This document shows positions 6,742 through 15,510 of a stretch of DNA of 17,883 nt, in pieces. Position 1 is the first letter of the stretch, and every line of letters starts with the position of its first letter. Location of the stretch: contig CAJUAT010000054.1 of NCBI GenBank assembly GCA_910584525.1, positions 1 to 17,883 of the forward strand. The letters are read 5' to 3'. This stretch comes from an uncultured Muribaculaceae bacterium (lineage in GTDB: Bacteria > Bacteroidota > Bacteroidia > Bacteroidales > Muribaculaceae). Made by a program: the position numbers and the translations under genes. The notes beneath the pieces were generated by a model. It was not told the DNA's origin and did no database searches. It was given only the letters and a program-made list of their open reading frames with translations.

Positions 6742-8540
6742 CAGTCGTCGAGGAAGTGTTTCAATACCTGTCGGTAAGAGTTGAAGATTTTTGATTTTGA
6801 TACAAAGCCGACATATTTACCGTTGTCGGCCACAGGGAGATTCCACGCGTTGGTCTTGTCGAAGGTACTCATCACCTTGTCCATAGGTTCGTTTATGTCG
6901 ATCACTGCGGGTGCCGACGTCATGAACCTCGATACGTGCATCTTTTTATAAAGGTCCGTGCGGAACATGATGTTCCGTATGTCGTCGAGAAGCACTATTC
7001 CCTTGAGGTTGCCCTCATTGTCTACTACCGGGAAGAGATTCCGCTTCGATACCGATATCACGTCGACCATCTGTTTGAGGTCCATGTCGGGGGTCACCGT
7101 CTTGAAATCCTTCTCAATAAGCTTGTCGACCTTCATGAGCGTCAGCACCGACTTGTCCTTCTGATGGGTCAGGAGGTCGCCGGCCTTTGCCAGTCGCATG
7201 GTATAGATGCTGTATGGAGAGAACACCTGTATTGTCAGGTAAGCCAGCGTGGAGACTATCAGCAGAGGGAGGAAGAGATTGTATCCGCCAGTCATCTCAG
7301 CCGTGAGGAAGATGGCCATCAGTGGAGCGTGCATCACGCCGCTCATTACGCCGGCCATGCCCATAAGCGTGAAGTTCTTCTGCGACAGCTCTATGCCCCA
7401 GTTCATGTTGTTGAGCACGAAGGCGAAAAGGAATCCCGTAAGAGCTCCCACAAACAGCGAGGGCGCGAATGTGCCGCCCACACCTCCGGCGCCGTTTGTG
7501 GCCGATGTGGCGAAGGCCTTCATCATCGCAACCGACGCTATGAACAAGGCTACAAACCATATGTCGCCCCTGTCGACATAGAACACTGTGCCGTCGAGAA
7601 TTTTGGATACGTTCCCGTCAAGAAGATCGTTGATGGCGCCGTAACCCTCGCCGTACAATGGCGGAAAGAAGAACACCAGCCCGGCTATCACAATACCGCC
7701 GGCCGCCACCTTCCAGCTACGCGACTTTATGCGCCGGAACATCGTCTCCATCATGAACACTATTTTGGTGAAATAGAACGACATAAGCCCGCACACCACT
7801 CCTAACAGAATGGTATACGGAATCTTGCCGGTATGGAAAGCCTCCGACTGGGAGAAGAAGAACTCGGAGCCGTATCCTTCGAGCACGTAAGCCACCGTAG
7901 CCGCCGATATGGAGCTTATAAGCAGCGGCATAATCGTCATGCCGGTGAAGTCGATCATCAGCACCTCGATGGTGAAAAGCATCCCTGCAATGGGAGCGCG
8001 GAATATGCCGGCGATCCCGGCTGCTGCTCCGCACCCCACAAGAAGCATCAGAATCTTGGGCGACAGCCGGAAGGCCTGCCCTACATTCGACCCTATGGCC
8101 GCCCCCGTGTAAACTATCGGGCCCTCCGCTCCTACCGAGCCGCCAAAGCCTATCGTAATCGACGACGCAACCAACGACGCATACATGTTCTTTCGCTTGA
8201 GTCGCGACTTATTGCGCGAGATGGCATACAGTACCTTCGTCACGCCATGCGATATGTTGTCCTTGACCACATACTTCACAAACAGTACCGTCAGGATGAT
8301 GCCCGCCACGGGATATACCAGATAGAGATAATTGGCATCCGTGATGGAAAAATTGGAAGTTAGCCACCCCGATATATGGCTTATCAGATATTTCAGCAGC
8401 TGGGCGGCGAATCCGCAGAGTATCCCCACAACCAAGGCAAGGAATATCACGAACGTGCGTTCCTTGATATGATGCTCACGCCATATCACCAGCCGCATCC
8501 ACCAATCTGTGAATCTGTTATGTGTCTCCTTATATGCCAT
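6741..8540 (-). CDS. ClC family chloride channel or transporter with C-terminal CBS pair
   Basis: A 599-residue inner-membrane anion pathway protein. Helical membrane domain covers about residues 28-450. The selectivity segments are GAEGP (137-141, gating Glu139), GGTFAP (355-360) and Tyr446 in the last helix; the first segment is ISHGV where GSGIP is usual. In APIAGMLFTIEVLM, Glu192 is present but the next residue is Val193, where E. coli ClC has its internal proton-transfer glutamate. Two CBS domains fill about 464-595. The gene is last in the five-gene operon; its ATG overlaps the preceding stop by one base (TAATG). It may exchange or conduct chloride; fluoride-specific members have different motifs. 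Confidence 0.92.
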   Translation of the reverse strand: MAYKETHNRFTDWWMRLVIWREHHIKERTFVIFLALVVGILCGFAAQLLKYLISHISGWLTSNFSITDANYLYLVYPVAGIILTVLFVKYVVKDNISHGVTKVLYAISRNKSRLKRKNMYASLVASSITIGFGGSVGAEGPIVYTGAAIGSNVGQAFRLSPKILMLLVGCGAAAGIAGIFRAPIAGMLFTIEVLMIDFTGMTIMPLLISSISAATVAYVLEGYGSEFFFSQSEAFHTGKIPYTILLGVVCGLMSFYFTKIVFMMETMFRRIKSRSWKVAAGGIVIAGLVFFFPPLYGEGYGAINDLLDGNVSKILDGTVFYVDRGDIWFVALFIASVAMMKAFATSATNGAGGVGGTFAPSLFVGALTGFLFAFVLNNMNWGIELSQKNFTLMGMAGVMSGVMHAPLMAIFLTAEMTGGYNLFLPLLIVSTLAYLTIQVFSPYSIYTMRLAKAGDLLTHQKDKSVLTLMKVDKLIEKDFKTVTPDMDLKQMVDVISVSKRNLFPVVDNEGNLKGIVLLDDIRNIMFRTDLYKKMHVSRFMTSAPAVIDINEPMDKVMSTFDKTNAWNLPVADNGKYVGFVSKSKIFNSYRQVLKHFLDD

Positions 8541-9967
8541 TACTTTCCTTCTCCGTTCACTACAGTCTTGATGGTATATAATAGAATCTTTATGTCAGTG
8601 CTTATCGACATATTGTTGATGTAGAGGAGGTCGAATCTTGACCTCTCCACCATCTGGTCGACATCCGAGGCATACCCGAACTTGACCATTCCCCATGAAG
8701 TTATGCCGGGTCTTACCTGGAATATCAGCCGGTAATAGGGAGCTTTGGCGATAATCTGGCGTGCATAGAAGTCGCGTTCGGGTCTTGGTCCTACCAGCGA
8801 CATGTCGCCCTTCAGCACATTCCAGAACTGCGGCAGCTCGTCGAGCCTGTATTTGCGCATGAAATGTCCCACGCGCGTGATGCGCGGGTCTGTGTCGCTC
8901 GACAGACATGGCCCCGTGGCTTCGGCATCTGCCACCATCGACCGGAATTTGTAGATAGTGAAAGGCTTACGGCGTATTCCGAGTCGTTGCTGCCTGTACA
9001 GCACCGGCCCTTTCGAGGCATACTTCACGGCCACGGCCAGCCCGGCGAAGAGCGGCAGCAGCAACAGCAGGGCTGCTATCGATACGGCAACATCCCCCGT
9101 GCGCTTAACGTTACGCTGGAAATCACTTATCCGCGGCGATGTCAGGTCGACAAACGGCATCGCCATGATGTCGTTCTGATGTATGTTGGAGGTGACGTAC
9201 GACAGCGTGTCGGGTGCTATCTTCAGCGGCTTGTTGAGATGCAGCAGCTCGTCGAGAAGCCGCATCACCGCCTCGTCGTTTCTGCGCGTCAACGCTATTA
9301 CTATCTGGTCAGGGTCATATTGCCGGCATACCTCGTCGACCTTGTCGAAATCCCATACATTCTCGGCATCGCTGGCCGACTTCTCCCCCGGCACCCGTAT
9401 ATAGCCTATCACATCGTAGGGAATGGAAGGCTCTCCTTTCAACAGCTGTTCGGCGGTACGCCGGCTCTGACGCGAATTGCCTACCATGAGCACCCGCAGC
9501 CGTCGGCGCCCGCGACGAATCTCTTCGTTGAAGGCCGATACCACTGCATATCGGCCCGTAAACAGAAATACCGACAACAGAAGGAAGAGCGTCACTATCA
9601 CCAGATAGTCTATGCGCTTGACACCCATGTCGTTGAGGAGTATCAGCAGGTATATCAGGAAAGTGTCGGCGGCCGCAACGCACAGCGTGTTGTTGGCTAC
9701 GCTCAGCCTCGACTTGAAGAAGGGTCTGTTGTAGAATCCCGACAGCGCATATACCGCCAGCAGGGCTATCGGCACGAGTATCTGTTCGAGCAACAGCTTT
9801 TCACTCCCCAGATAATGCCATGGTGTCTCTGCCGGCAGCAGATGGAAATGATGCAGGATATGGTAGCGGCATATGTTGAAGACCACGAAGGCGGCGGCCG
9901 TCGTCAGCAAATCTACTGCGATGTACTTGGCCCTCTCGGCCCATATGTTCTGAGTATGTCCGCTCAT
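8540..9967 (-). CDS. Polyprenyl-phosphate sugar-phosphate transferase (WcaJ/undecaprenyl-phosphate glucose phosphotransferase type)
   Basis: A 475-residue membrane enzyme predicted to load the first sugar phosphate of an exopolysaccharide or capsule repeat onto undecaprenyl phosphate. Four hydrophobic segments lie at about 16-34, 60-78, 95-112 and 120-137. A Rossmann-like CoA-binding-type domain follows at about 155-270. The catalytic bacterial sugar transferase domain starts at KRTGD (288-292) after one membrane-associated hydrophobic stretch, with YRQQRLG (324-330), YKFRSM (339-344), YRLDELPQFWNVLKGDMS (373-390) and VGPRP (392-396). Length and order are those of the WcaJ family. Its ATG overlaps the folK stop by four bases. 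No other glycan-assembly gene is adjacent, so the repeat unit cannot be inferred. Confidence 0.92.
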   Translation of the reverse strand: MSGHTQNIWAERAKYIAVDLLTTAAAFVVFNICRYHILHHFHLLPAETPWHYLGSEKLLLEQILVPIALLAVYALSGFYNRPFFKSRLSVANNTLCVAAADTFLIYLLILLNDMGVKRIDYLVIVTLFLLLSVFLFTGRYAVVSAFNEEIRRGRRRLRVLMVGNSRQSRRTAEQLLKGEPSIPYDVIGYIRVPGEKSASDAENVWDFDKVDEVCRQYDPDQIVIALTRRNDEAVMRLLDELLHLNKPLKIAPDTLSYVTSNIHQNDIMAMPFVDLTSPRISDFQRNVKRTGDVAVSIAALLLLLPLFAGLAVAVKYASKGPVLYRQQRLGIRRKPFTIYKFRSMVADAEATGPCLSSDTDPRITRVGHFMRKYRLDELPQFWNVLKGDMSLVGPRPERDFYARQIIAKAPYYRLIFQVRPGITSWGMVKFGYASDVDQMVERSRFDLLYINNMSISTDIKILLYTIKTVVNGEGK

Positions 9968-10362
9968 CCGGGTTGACTTTCAAGCATTTCGGGAATCCCT
10001 ATCTGCCGGGCCCCTATTTTGAAAAACTGCTGATTGAAATCGCCGGGACGGATGATGTCGTGATTCCATATCACTATATCTATGTCGAGGGGTACATCTC
10101 CCCGGCTCCGCGCGTCATCGTCGCGGCCGCAAGCCGCCTCCATAGCTTTGGCTCTCCTGTTCAGTGTCTCGTAAGTCTCCGTAGTATAGCCTGCGGCTAC
10201 CATGTTGAGGTAGGGCCGGCCTATGCCATGATACTCCGGAGTCTCGTAGATACACGACGCCTCCACATCCGTCAGCATACTGCGGAGCCATCTACAGGCC
10301 TTCTCCAGGTACTGCCGCCGTGGCGTAAGATTGCTACCTATGCATACCACCGCACGATTCAT
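9964..10362 (-). CDS. folK: Divergent short HPPK-like protein (FolK family)
   Basis: A 132-residue protein resembling 6-hydroxymethyl-7,8-dihydropterin pyrophosphokinase of folate synthesis. It keeps CIGSNL (7-12), YETPEYHG...PYLNMVAAG (39-58), CGR (78-80) and PLDIDIVIW (91-99), whose two aspartates match the magnesium ligands. It lacks the usual RWGPRTLDLDI form: the arginine before LDLDI is not present (GDVPLDID). It also ends about 25-30 residues earlier than E. coli FolK, replacing the PH...R.FVL tail with a DFNQQFFKIGARQI segment. No dihydropteroate synthase gene is nearby. It may be a genuine Bacteroidales FolK variant or a paralogue with another pyrophosphoryl-transfer role. Confidence 0.75.
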   Translation of the reverse strand: MNRAVVCIGSNLTPRRQYLEKACRWLRSMLTDVEASCIYETPEYHGIGRPYLNMVAAGYTTETYETLNRRAKAMEAACGRDDDARSRGDVPLDIDIVIWNHDIIRPGDFNQQFFKIGARQIGIPEMLESQPG

Positions 10363-10371
10363 GTCCTATCT

Positions 10372-11598
10372 CTACTCAGACTTAAGTGTTATGAGGGTTA
10401 TCTCGGGAGTGGCGCCTATCCTCATGGGAATGGCCACCTCGCCGGTGCCTATGTTCACGTATAGACGGCTGGGAGTGCCGTCGGGCGCCTTGTCCTCGTA
10501 CATACCTCCCCAGTAGGGATAGCGCCACGATGCCGGCGAAAACCGCCGCCCGAACATGTCGGCCTCCATCTGCATGGCGTGCGTGTGACCCGACAATGTC
10601 AGGTCTACATTGCTGTGACTGCGCACGTAGCGGTTCCAATGCTCAGGATTGTGGCTCAACAGTACTTTGAACCGCTTGTCGTTGATATTTCTCTTTCCAT
10701 CTTCCGACTCATAGGCTTTCTTCAGGTCGCCGTACTGGCCGAACGGAGGCTCGCCCCAGTTGCCCACGCCTATCAGCGCTATCGTATCTCCGTCATGAAC
10801 TATGTAACGGTAATCATTGTCGAGCAGCTGCCATCCCATACGGGCCTGGGCGTTGTGCATCTGCCGGAGGTTCGCCTCCTTGGCTGCGGCATCCGGCCAG
10901 TCCTGATAGTCGCCGTAGTCATGATTACCCAATATGGAATATACACCATCTTTGGCGCGGAGTCGAGACAGTACCGGTATGAAGGGTTCTATCTCGGGAG
11001 TATTCCTGTTGGCGAGGTCGCCGGTAAACACTATCATATCGGCATTCAGCGCGTTGATTTCATCCACCATTCGTGCCACAAATGTCGTATCTGCGCCCCA
11101 GGTAGGCACATGTGCGTCGCTGAACTGCACTATTCTGTAGCCATCGAAACCTTTCGGGAGACGCGCCGACGACACCTCCACCTTTACCGTCTCCAGCTCA
11201 TGGCGCGTCACAAGGACGCCCCACCACATGGTTATGAACACCAGACTGCCCAGCGGTACCCCGGCCATGGCTCCATAGTTGACAAGACGTCGGCTCCTTA
11301 TGTTGACAAGCCTGCCGACAAGTGAGCACAGCACATATACAATCTTGGCTACAAAGATGGTTAGATAGCTGAAGAGGAGCCACATCACGGGCTGCAGGTC
11401 ATAATCTCCGGAGCGACGGGGAAGGCTGAGCCCTACGGCCAGCAACGCCCAGCACAGCAGAACGCTGATGCCGTAAACAGCGCAGTTGCGGCCTCTTTTG
11501 AGCTTGCTGCTCTGGCTACGAACATCCCACAGTATGTAGGCGTCCACCAGCGACGTCATCAGCAGCAACAGTATGATATTTAGCAGCGGCAGTCTCAT
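10372..11598 (-). CDS. Membrane-anchored calcineurin-like metallophosphoesterase
   Basis: A 408-residue protein with an N-terminal membrane part and a C-terminal phosphoesterase. Hydrophobic segments lie at about 3-22, 41-59, 70-96 and 111-130. The dimetal site motifs follow in order: FSDAH (159-163), GDLANR (193-198), GNHDY (224-228), LSHNPEH (314-320) and SGHTHAMQ (336-343). This arrangement is that of the YkuE-like group, some of whose members act on UDP-sugars or lipid-linked phosphates at the membrane; the substrate here is unknown. It starts 12 bp after the acyltransferase gene and ends 9 bp before folK, inside one operon. Confidence 0.9.
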   Translation of the reverse strand: MRLPLLNIILLLLMTSLVDAYILWDVRSQSSKLKRGRNCAVYGISVLLCWALLAVGLSLPRRSGDYDLQPVMWLLFSYLTIFVAKIVYVLCSLVGRLVNIRSRRLVNYGAMAGVPLGSLVFITMWWGVLVTRHELETVKVEVSSARLPKGFDGYRIVQFSDAHVPTWGADTTFVARMVDEINALNADMIVFTGDLANRNTPEIEPFIPVLSRLRAKDGVYSILGNHDYGDYQDWPDAAAKEANLRQMHNAQARMGWQLLDNDYRYIVHDGDTIALIGVGNWGEPPFGQYGDLKKAYESEDGKRNINDKRFKVLLSHNPEHWNRYVRSHSNVDLTLSGHTHAMQMEADMFGRRFSPASWRYPYWGGMYEDKAPDGTPSRLYVNIGTGEVAIPMRIGATPEITLITLKSE

Positions 11599-11610
11599 GG
11601 CTTATTCTTA

Positions 11611-12786
11611 TTACTCAAGGCCTCCAAGTATCGACTTCAGCTTGTTGCGCAACGGATTGGAGTACATGGTGAGCATCATCTCCATCATGTAGCCGCGTTC
11701 TTCGTCGGTGATGTCGGCGAGGTCTATCTTTGCCAGCTGGCTCTCGAAATAGTCCAGCACCGTCTGCTTCTCCTCCGGCGTGTATCTTGATTCGAAACGT
11801 GATGAGCGGGTGAGCATATCGAAGGCCACATAGTTGATGGGAAATATCTCGTAACTGCGGTGTATCGCCTGGTCGATGATGCAGCCGGCATATTTTGCCG
11901 ATGTATTCGTGTCGGGGAACTCTCCTATCTGCTCGAGCTTGTTGTTGATTCTGGGAGTAAGCTGGAAATGAACGCGTCCCTTGAACTGCAGCAGACCCGT
12001 CTCCATACTGAATAGGTCGTCGCGCTGTGTCTTCTTGAAATCGGGTGATCGTCTGCGGAGTATGAACTCCCTGACCTTCAGGTAATCGTTGGGATCGAAC
12101 TCATAGCTTATCGACACGGGCAGGAGGTTTATCTCCTTGAGGCGCTCCATGAAGGAACCCTGTCCGGCGATGGCGAGCATTTTCACCAACGACTCCTGCG
12201 TTTTGTCGCTGCTGTCCTTGGCGCGGCCTTCACGCTGGGCTATCCATACGCTCTCATGCTTCTCCTGTATGCAGTGATGGATATATGCCGAGAGTTTTTT
12301 TGCTGCCAGGAGTCCTTCACGGAGTCCTGTGTTGCGCTTGACGATAAACGACTTGTTGAGCCGCACAAGGTCCTCTATCCATTGCAGCACCAGCAGATTG
12401 TTGCCGATGGCCACTTCCGATGTCGGCATCCCCTTGCGCAGAAAGGCAAGGTTGAGAAACGACGCGTCGAGAACGATGTCACGGTGGTTGGATATGAACA
12501 CATAATTGGTGCCCGGATTCAGGTATTTCACACCGCCGAGAGTTATGCCCGCGGTTGTGGTCTTGGCAAGCATTTCCAGAAACGGGAACATCACCTCCCG
12601 CTGGAAATCATATTTGTTGTCGATGCTTTTAAGCTCTTCAATCAGTGAGGGTACCTCTCCGATGGGCATCGTATATTTCACCGCATGCAGAAAACCGGGA
12701 TCCTCTATCAATGTGGCCATCTTCTCCTTAAACACTGAGTCGTCGTAAGGAGATATGTCTGAAAAATCATATTCTGAATTGCTCAT
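11611..12786 (-). CDS. Glycerol-phosphate-type acyltransferase (PlsC/GPAT superfamily)
   Basis: A 391-residue acyltransferase predicted to transfer a fatty acyl chain in membrane lipid synthesis. Three family blocks are visible: SNHRDIVLD (99-107; His101 with Asp103 or Asp107), FIVKR (147-151) and REGRAKDS (185-192). The spacing in the first block is H-x5-D if Asp107 is used, instead of the usual H-x4-D. The long N-terminal (about 90 residues) and C-terminal (about 150 residues) flanks make it closer to a GPAT-like protein than to a short PlsC. There is no obvious membrane span. It is the first gene of a five-gene operon with a good promoter at 12860-12891. The acceptor could be glycerol-3-phosphate, lysophosphatidate or another lipid. 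Confidence 0.8.
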   Translation of the reverse strand: MSNSEYDFSDISPYDDSVFKEKMATLIEDPGFLHAVKYTMPIGEVPSLIEELKSIDNKYDFQREVMFPFLEMLAKTTTAGITLGGVKYLNPGTNYVFISNHRDIVLDASFLNLAFLRKGMPTSEVAIGNNLLVLQWIEDLVRLNKSFIVKRNTGLREGLLAAKKLSAYIHHCIQEKHESVWIAQREGRAKDSSDKTQESLVKMLAIAGQGSFMERLKEINLLPVSISYEFDPNDYLKVREFILRRRSPDFKKTQRDDLFSMETGLLQFKGRVHFQLTPRINNKLEQIGEFPDTNTSAKYAGCIIDQAIHRSYEIFPINYVAFDMLTRSSRFESRYTPEEKQTVLDYFESQLAKIDLADITDEERGYMMEMMLTMYSNPLRNKLKSILGGLE

Positions 12787-12859
12787 GCCTTCGGGTATAT
12801 ATTAAATGTGTACGCCGGCACCGGATTTACACCCGTCACCGTATTGCGCATACATTTTT

Positions 12860-12891
12860 CAAAATTAGCAAAAATTCCCGTATGTACCAAA
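12860..12891 (-). promoter_or_regulatory. Bacteroidetes-type promoter of the acyltransferase operon
   Basis: Minus-strand TTTG (12888-12891), 20 bases, then TAATTTTG (12860-12867) matches the -33/-7 consensus exactly. It starts just after the feoAB stop codon and gives a leader of about 65 bases. The leader contains GTGTA (12808-12812) pairing with TACAC (12828-12832), a weak hairpin of unknown role. Confidence 0.75.
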
Positions 12892-12895
12892 CGGT

Positions 12896-15400
12896 TTAAA
12901 AGAGGAGTGCTATTCTGAGGGTCAGGAAGGCCAGGATCCAGGCGAGGATGGTGTTGTACAGGAAGGAGAAGAGGCCATATTTCCAGGAACCGGCTTCGCG
13001 CACAATGGCGCTGAGGGCGGCGATGCAGGGGAAATAAATGAGCACAAACACCATGAAGGCGAGAGCTGAAGCCGGCGTGAAAGGAGCCTTGCCGGTAATG
13101 GCAGAGGGCGTTTTGAGCCGTTGGCTCAACGCTTCGGCATCGTCATCGCCCACATAAAGCACGCTCAGCGTGGACACCACCACCTCCTTGGCGGCTATGC
13201 CTGTAAGCAGCGACACGCACGACTGCCATGTCTGGTCGAGAGGCTCCATCACCGGCTGTATGAACTTGCCGGTACGCCCTAAAATCGACTGCGACTGCTG
13301 ATATTCCGTGAGCACCATTTCGTCAATCTTTGTCTTGTCGGCAGTCTGCAGGGTCTTCGCCGGCATGTCGGCCATAATCTCCGCGCGATAGCTTGCCGGC
13401 ACATCCTCCATCTTATAGCGCGGGAAATACGACAATGCCCATATAATGATGCTTGCCACCAGGATAAGGCCACCCATCTTGCGAAGGTATTGCTCGGCTT
13501 TCGACCACATGTTGCGCATCGTGGCTTTGGCGGTGGGAAGACGATAAGGCGGCAACTCCATCACAAAAGGCGTCTCGTCGGCCTTGAACCAGAACCTCCG
13601 CAACAGCCGCGCCGTCAGTATCGCCACAAGTATCCCCAGAAGATAAAGCCCGAAGAACACCGTGGCCCCGTGTGCCGGGAAGAAAGCCCCTACAAGAAGC
13701 ACATAGATAGGTATGCGCGCCGAACAGCTCATGAACGGGTTGATAAGTATCGTGATCAGACGGCTCGACCTGCTCTCGATGATGCGCGTCGACATGATGG
13801 CCGGTACGTTGCAGCCGAAACCCATCACCATCGGTATGAACGACTTCCCGTGAAGTCCCATCTTGTGCATCAGCTTGTCCATGATGAAAGCCACCCGCGC
13901 CATATAGCCCGAGTCCTCCATGAACGAGATGAAGAAATAGAGAATCAGGATATTCGGCAGGAACACTATCACGCCTCCCACGCCGCCGATGATACCGTCG
14001 AGAATAAGGTCCTTGAGCGGGCCTGCCTGCATATACTTGCCTATGAGTCCCGATATCCAGCTTATCAGCGATTCTATCCATTCCATTGGATATGAGCCAA
14101 TCCGGAACGTCGCCCAGAAAGTGAGCCACATCACCAGAATGAATATCGGGAAGCCAAAAAGTTTGCTGGTCACCAGCGAATCTATCACCTTGGTAGTTTT
14201 CTCGTCGTTGGCGGCCGAGCCAGTCATCGTCTCCTTGAGGGCACCCTGGATGAAGCCATACTTCTCGGCGGATATGGCCGAGGGGACATCCTCGCCTAAG
14301 TCGCGCTTCGTCTTCGTTTCCAGCTTCTCCCGGATCTCGCACCATTCACCGTAATTCGGATTCTTCTTCAGCGACGCTTCTATCTCCGGGTCGCGCTCAA
14401 GAAATTTTATGGCTATGAATCTCGGCGAGAAATGTGCCGACACCTCCGGATCCTTCTTAAGACTGTCGTTGAGCTGCGACACCGCCCTCTCTATTTCGGG
14501 ATTGAGACTGATATGAATATGCCTGGTATCGGGATTCTTCATCTCATAGACCTCGATTACCGTGTCGAGGAGTCTTTCTATTCCCCATCCCGTCGAGGCT
14601 ATGGTTGGCACTATCGGCACGCCGAGCATCTTCCCTAAAGCATCGTAATCCAGCCGCGCGTTGCTCTTCTTGAGCTCGTCGAACATGTTGAGGTCGATTA
14701 CCATCGAACGGTTCATGTCGATAAGTTCGGTGGTAAGATACATGTTACGCTCGAGATTGGAGGCTACCACCACATTGATAATCACATCGGGAGTCTCCTC
14801 ACGCAGATACCGCATCACGTACAGTTCTTCGGGAGAATAGGCCGACAGCGAATAAGTGCCGGGCAGGTCAACGATATTGAAGCGGTAACCTTTATGACGC
14901 ATGGTTCCCTCTTTGGCTCCCACCGTCACTCCGGCATAATTGCCCACATGCTCATGAGCACCGCTCACATAGTTGAAAAAAGATGTCTTACCGCAGTTTG
15001 GATTCCCTATGAGGGCCACATTGATTACCTTGTCGCGTCTCACGTCGCAGGAAGTCTCTCCCACGCGGCTCTCCTCCTTATCGTCGGCCACACCCAGACC
15101 CCCGCCGGTGCCGTTCCATTCGTCAAGGTCGCATATCTCTATAAGGTCGGCCTCTGCCCGCCGCAGCGACACCTCATAATCCATCAACGCAAATTTTATC
15201 GGATCCTGAAGCGGCGCGTTAAGTATCATCCTGACCTCACGCCCCTTCACAAATCCTATCTCCATGACGCGTTTGCGGAAGGCTCCGTGACCCAATATCT
15301 TTATAATTACACCGGTGTCTCCAGGCTTCAAATCCGACAACCGCATCTTCCTGGTACACGTCTTCATTTCACCGGCGCCTATATTCTCCGTCTCTTTCAT
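12896..15400 (-). CDS. feoB: FeoAB fusion, ferrous iron transporter
   Basis: An 834-residue inner-membrane protein for Fe(II) uptake. Residues about 18-90 are a FeoA SH3-like domain (MRLSDLKPGDTGVI to ADLIEI) fused to FeoB. The G domain carries GNPNCGKT (132-139), VGNYAGVTVG, DLPG (178-181) and NMFD (238-241). The membrane part has both gate motifs, GFGCNVPA and NPFMSCSARIP. The fused form is common in Bacteroidales and no feoC is present. I chose ATG 15400; a TTG five codons upstream (15415) is open but less likely. It has its own promoter at 15426-15457. After the stop, CCGT/ACGG followed by ATTTTT is a weak terminator candidate that overlaps the next promoter. Confidence 0.95.
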   Translation of the reverse strand: MKETENIGAGEMKTCTRKMRLSDLKPGDTGVIIKILGHGAFRKRVMEIGFVKGREVRMILNAPLQDPIKFALMDYEVSLRRAEADLIEICDLDEWNGTGGGLGVADDKEESRVGETSCDVRRDKVINVALIGNPNCGKTSFFNYVSGAHEHVGNYAGVTVGAKEGTMRHKGYRFNIVDLPGTYSLSAYSPEELYVMRYLREETPDVIINVVVASNLERNMYLTTELIDMNRSMVIDLNMFDELKKSNARLDYDALGKMLGVPIVPTIASTGWGIERLLDTVIEVYEMKNPDTRHIHISLNPEIERAVSQLNDSLKKDPEVSAHFSPRFIAIKFLERDPEIEASLKKNPNYGEWCEIREKLETKTKRDLGEDVPSAISAEKYGFIQGALKETMTGSAANDEKTTKVIDSLVTSKLFGFPIFILVMWLTFWATFRIGSYPMEWIESLISWISGLIGKYMQAGPLKDLILDGIIGGVGGVIVFLPNILILYFFISFMEDSGYMARVAFIMDKLMHKMGLHGKSFIPMVMGFGCNVPAIMSTRIIESRSSRLITILINPFMSCSARIPIYVLLVGAFFPAHGATVFFGLYLLGILVAILTARLLRRFWFKADETPFVMELPPYRLPTAKATMRNMWSKAEQYLRKMGGLILVASIIIWALSYFPRYKMEDVPASYRAEIMADMPAKTLQTADKTKIDEMVLTEYQQSQSILGRTGKFIQPVMEPLDQTWQSCVSLLTGIAAKEVVVSTLSVLYVGDDDAEALSQRLKTPSAITGKAPFTPASALAFMVFVLIYFPCIAALSAIVREAGSWKYGLFSFLYNTILAWILAFLTLRIALLF

Positions 15401-15425
15401 AGCTCTATTGTCCAAATCTTCGATG

Positions 15426-15457
15426 CAAAATTACATCTTAATACCCGTAACTTCAAA
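15426..15457 (-). promoter_or_regulatory. Bacteroidetes-type promoter of feoAB
   Basis: Minus-strand TTTG (15454-15457), 20 bases, then TAATTTTG (15426-15433), identical in elements and spacing to the promoter at 12860-12891. The leader to ATG 15400 is about 20 bases. No clear Fur-type operator was identified. Confidence 0.75.
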
Positions 15458-15467
15458 CCGCACCCCT

Positions 15468-15489
15468 AAAAATACCTTGTTTTAGGTAT
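15468..15489 (-). terminator. Intrinsic terminator after miaA
   Basis: On the minus strand ATACCT and AGGTAT (15484-15489 and 15472-15477) form a 6-bp stem with a six-base loop, followed by a T-run (complement of 15468-15472). An overlapping 7-bp pairing CCTAAAA/TTTTAGG (15465-15471 / 15480-15486) is also possible. It lies 21 bases after the miaA stop and about 10 bases upstream of the feoAB -33 element. Confidence 0.65.
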
Positions 15490-15510
15490 CCCTCTAATTA
15501 TAACAGTTTT

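Noticed and set aside
8864..9976. 370-codon open frame on the plus strand opposite the sugar transferase
   Set aside because: Composition is typical of an antisense shadow (many His, Arg, Gln, Tyr) and the minus-strand gene has all catalytic motifs.
12808..12832. Riboswitch in the acyltransferase leader
   Set aside because: Only one weak 5-bp hairpin in a leader of about 65 bases; no known aptamer pattern was recognised.
15465..15489. Palindrome upstream of feoAB as an iron-regulator operator
   Set aside because: The half-site orientation (ACCT...AGGT) is opposite to the DtxR/IdeR box, and the stem plus T-run fits a terminator for miaA better.
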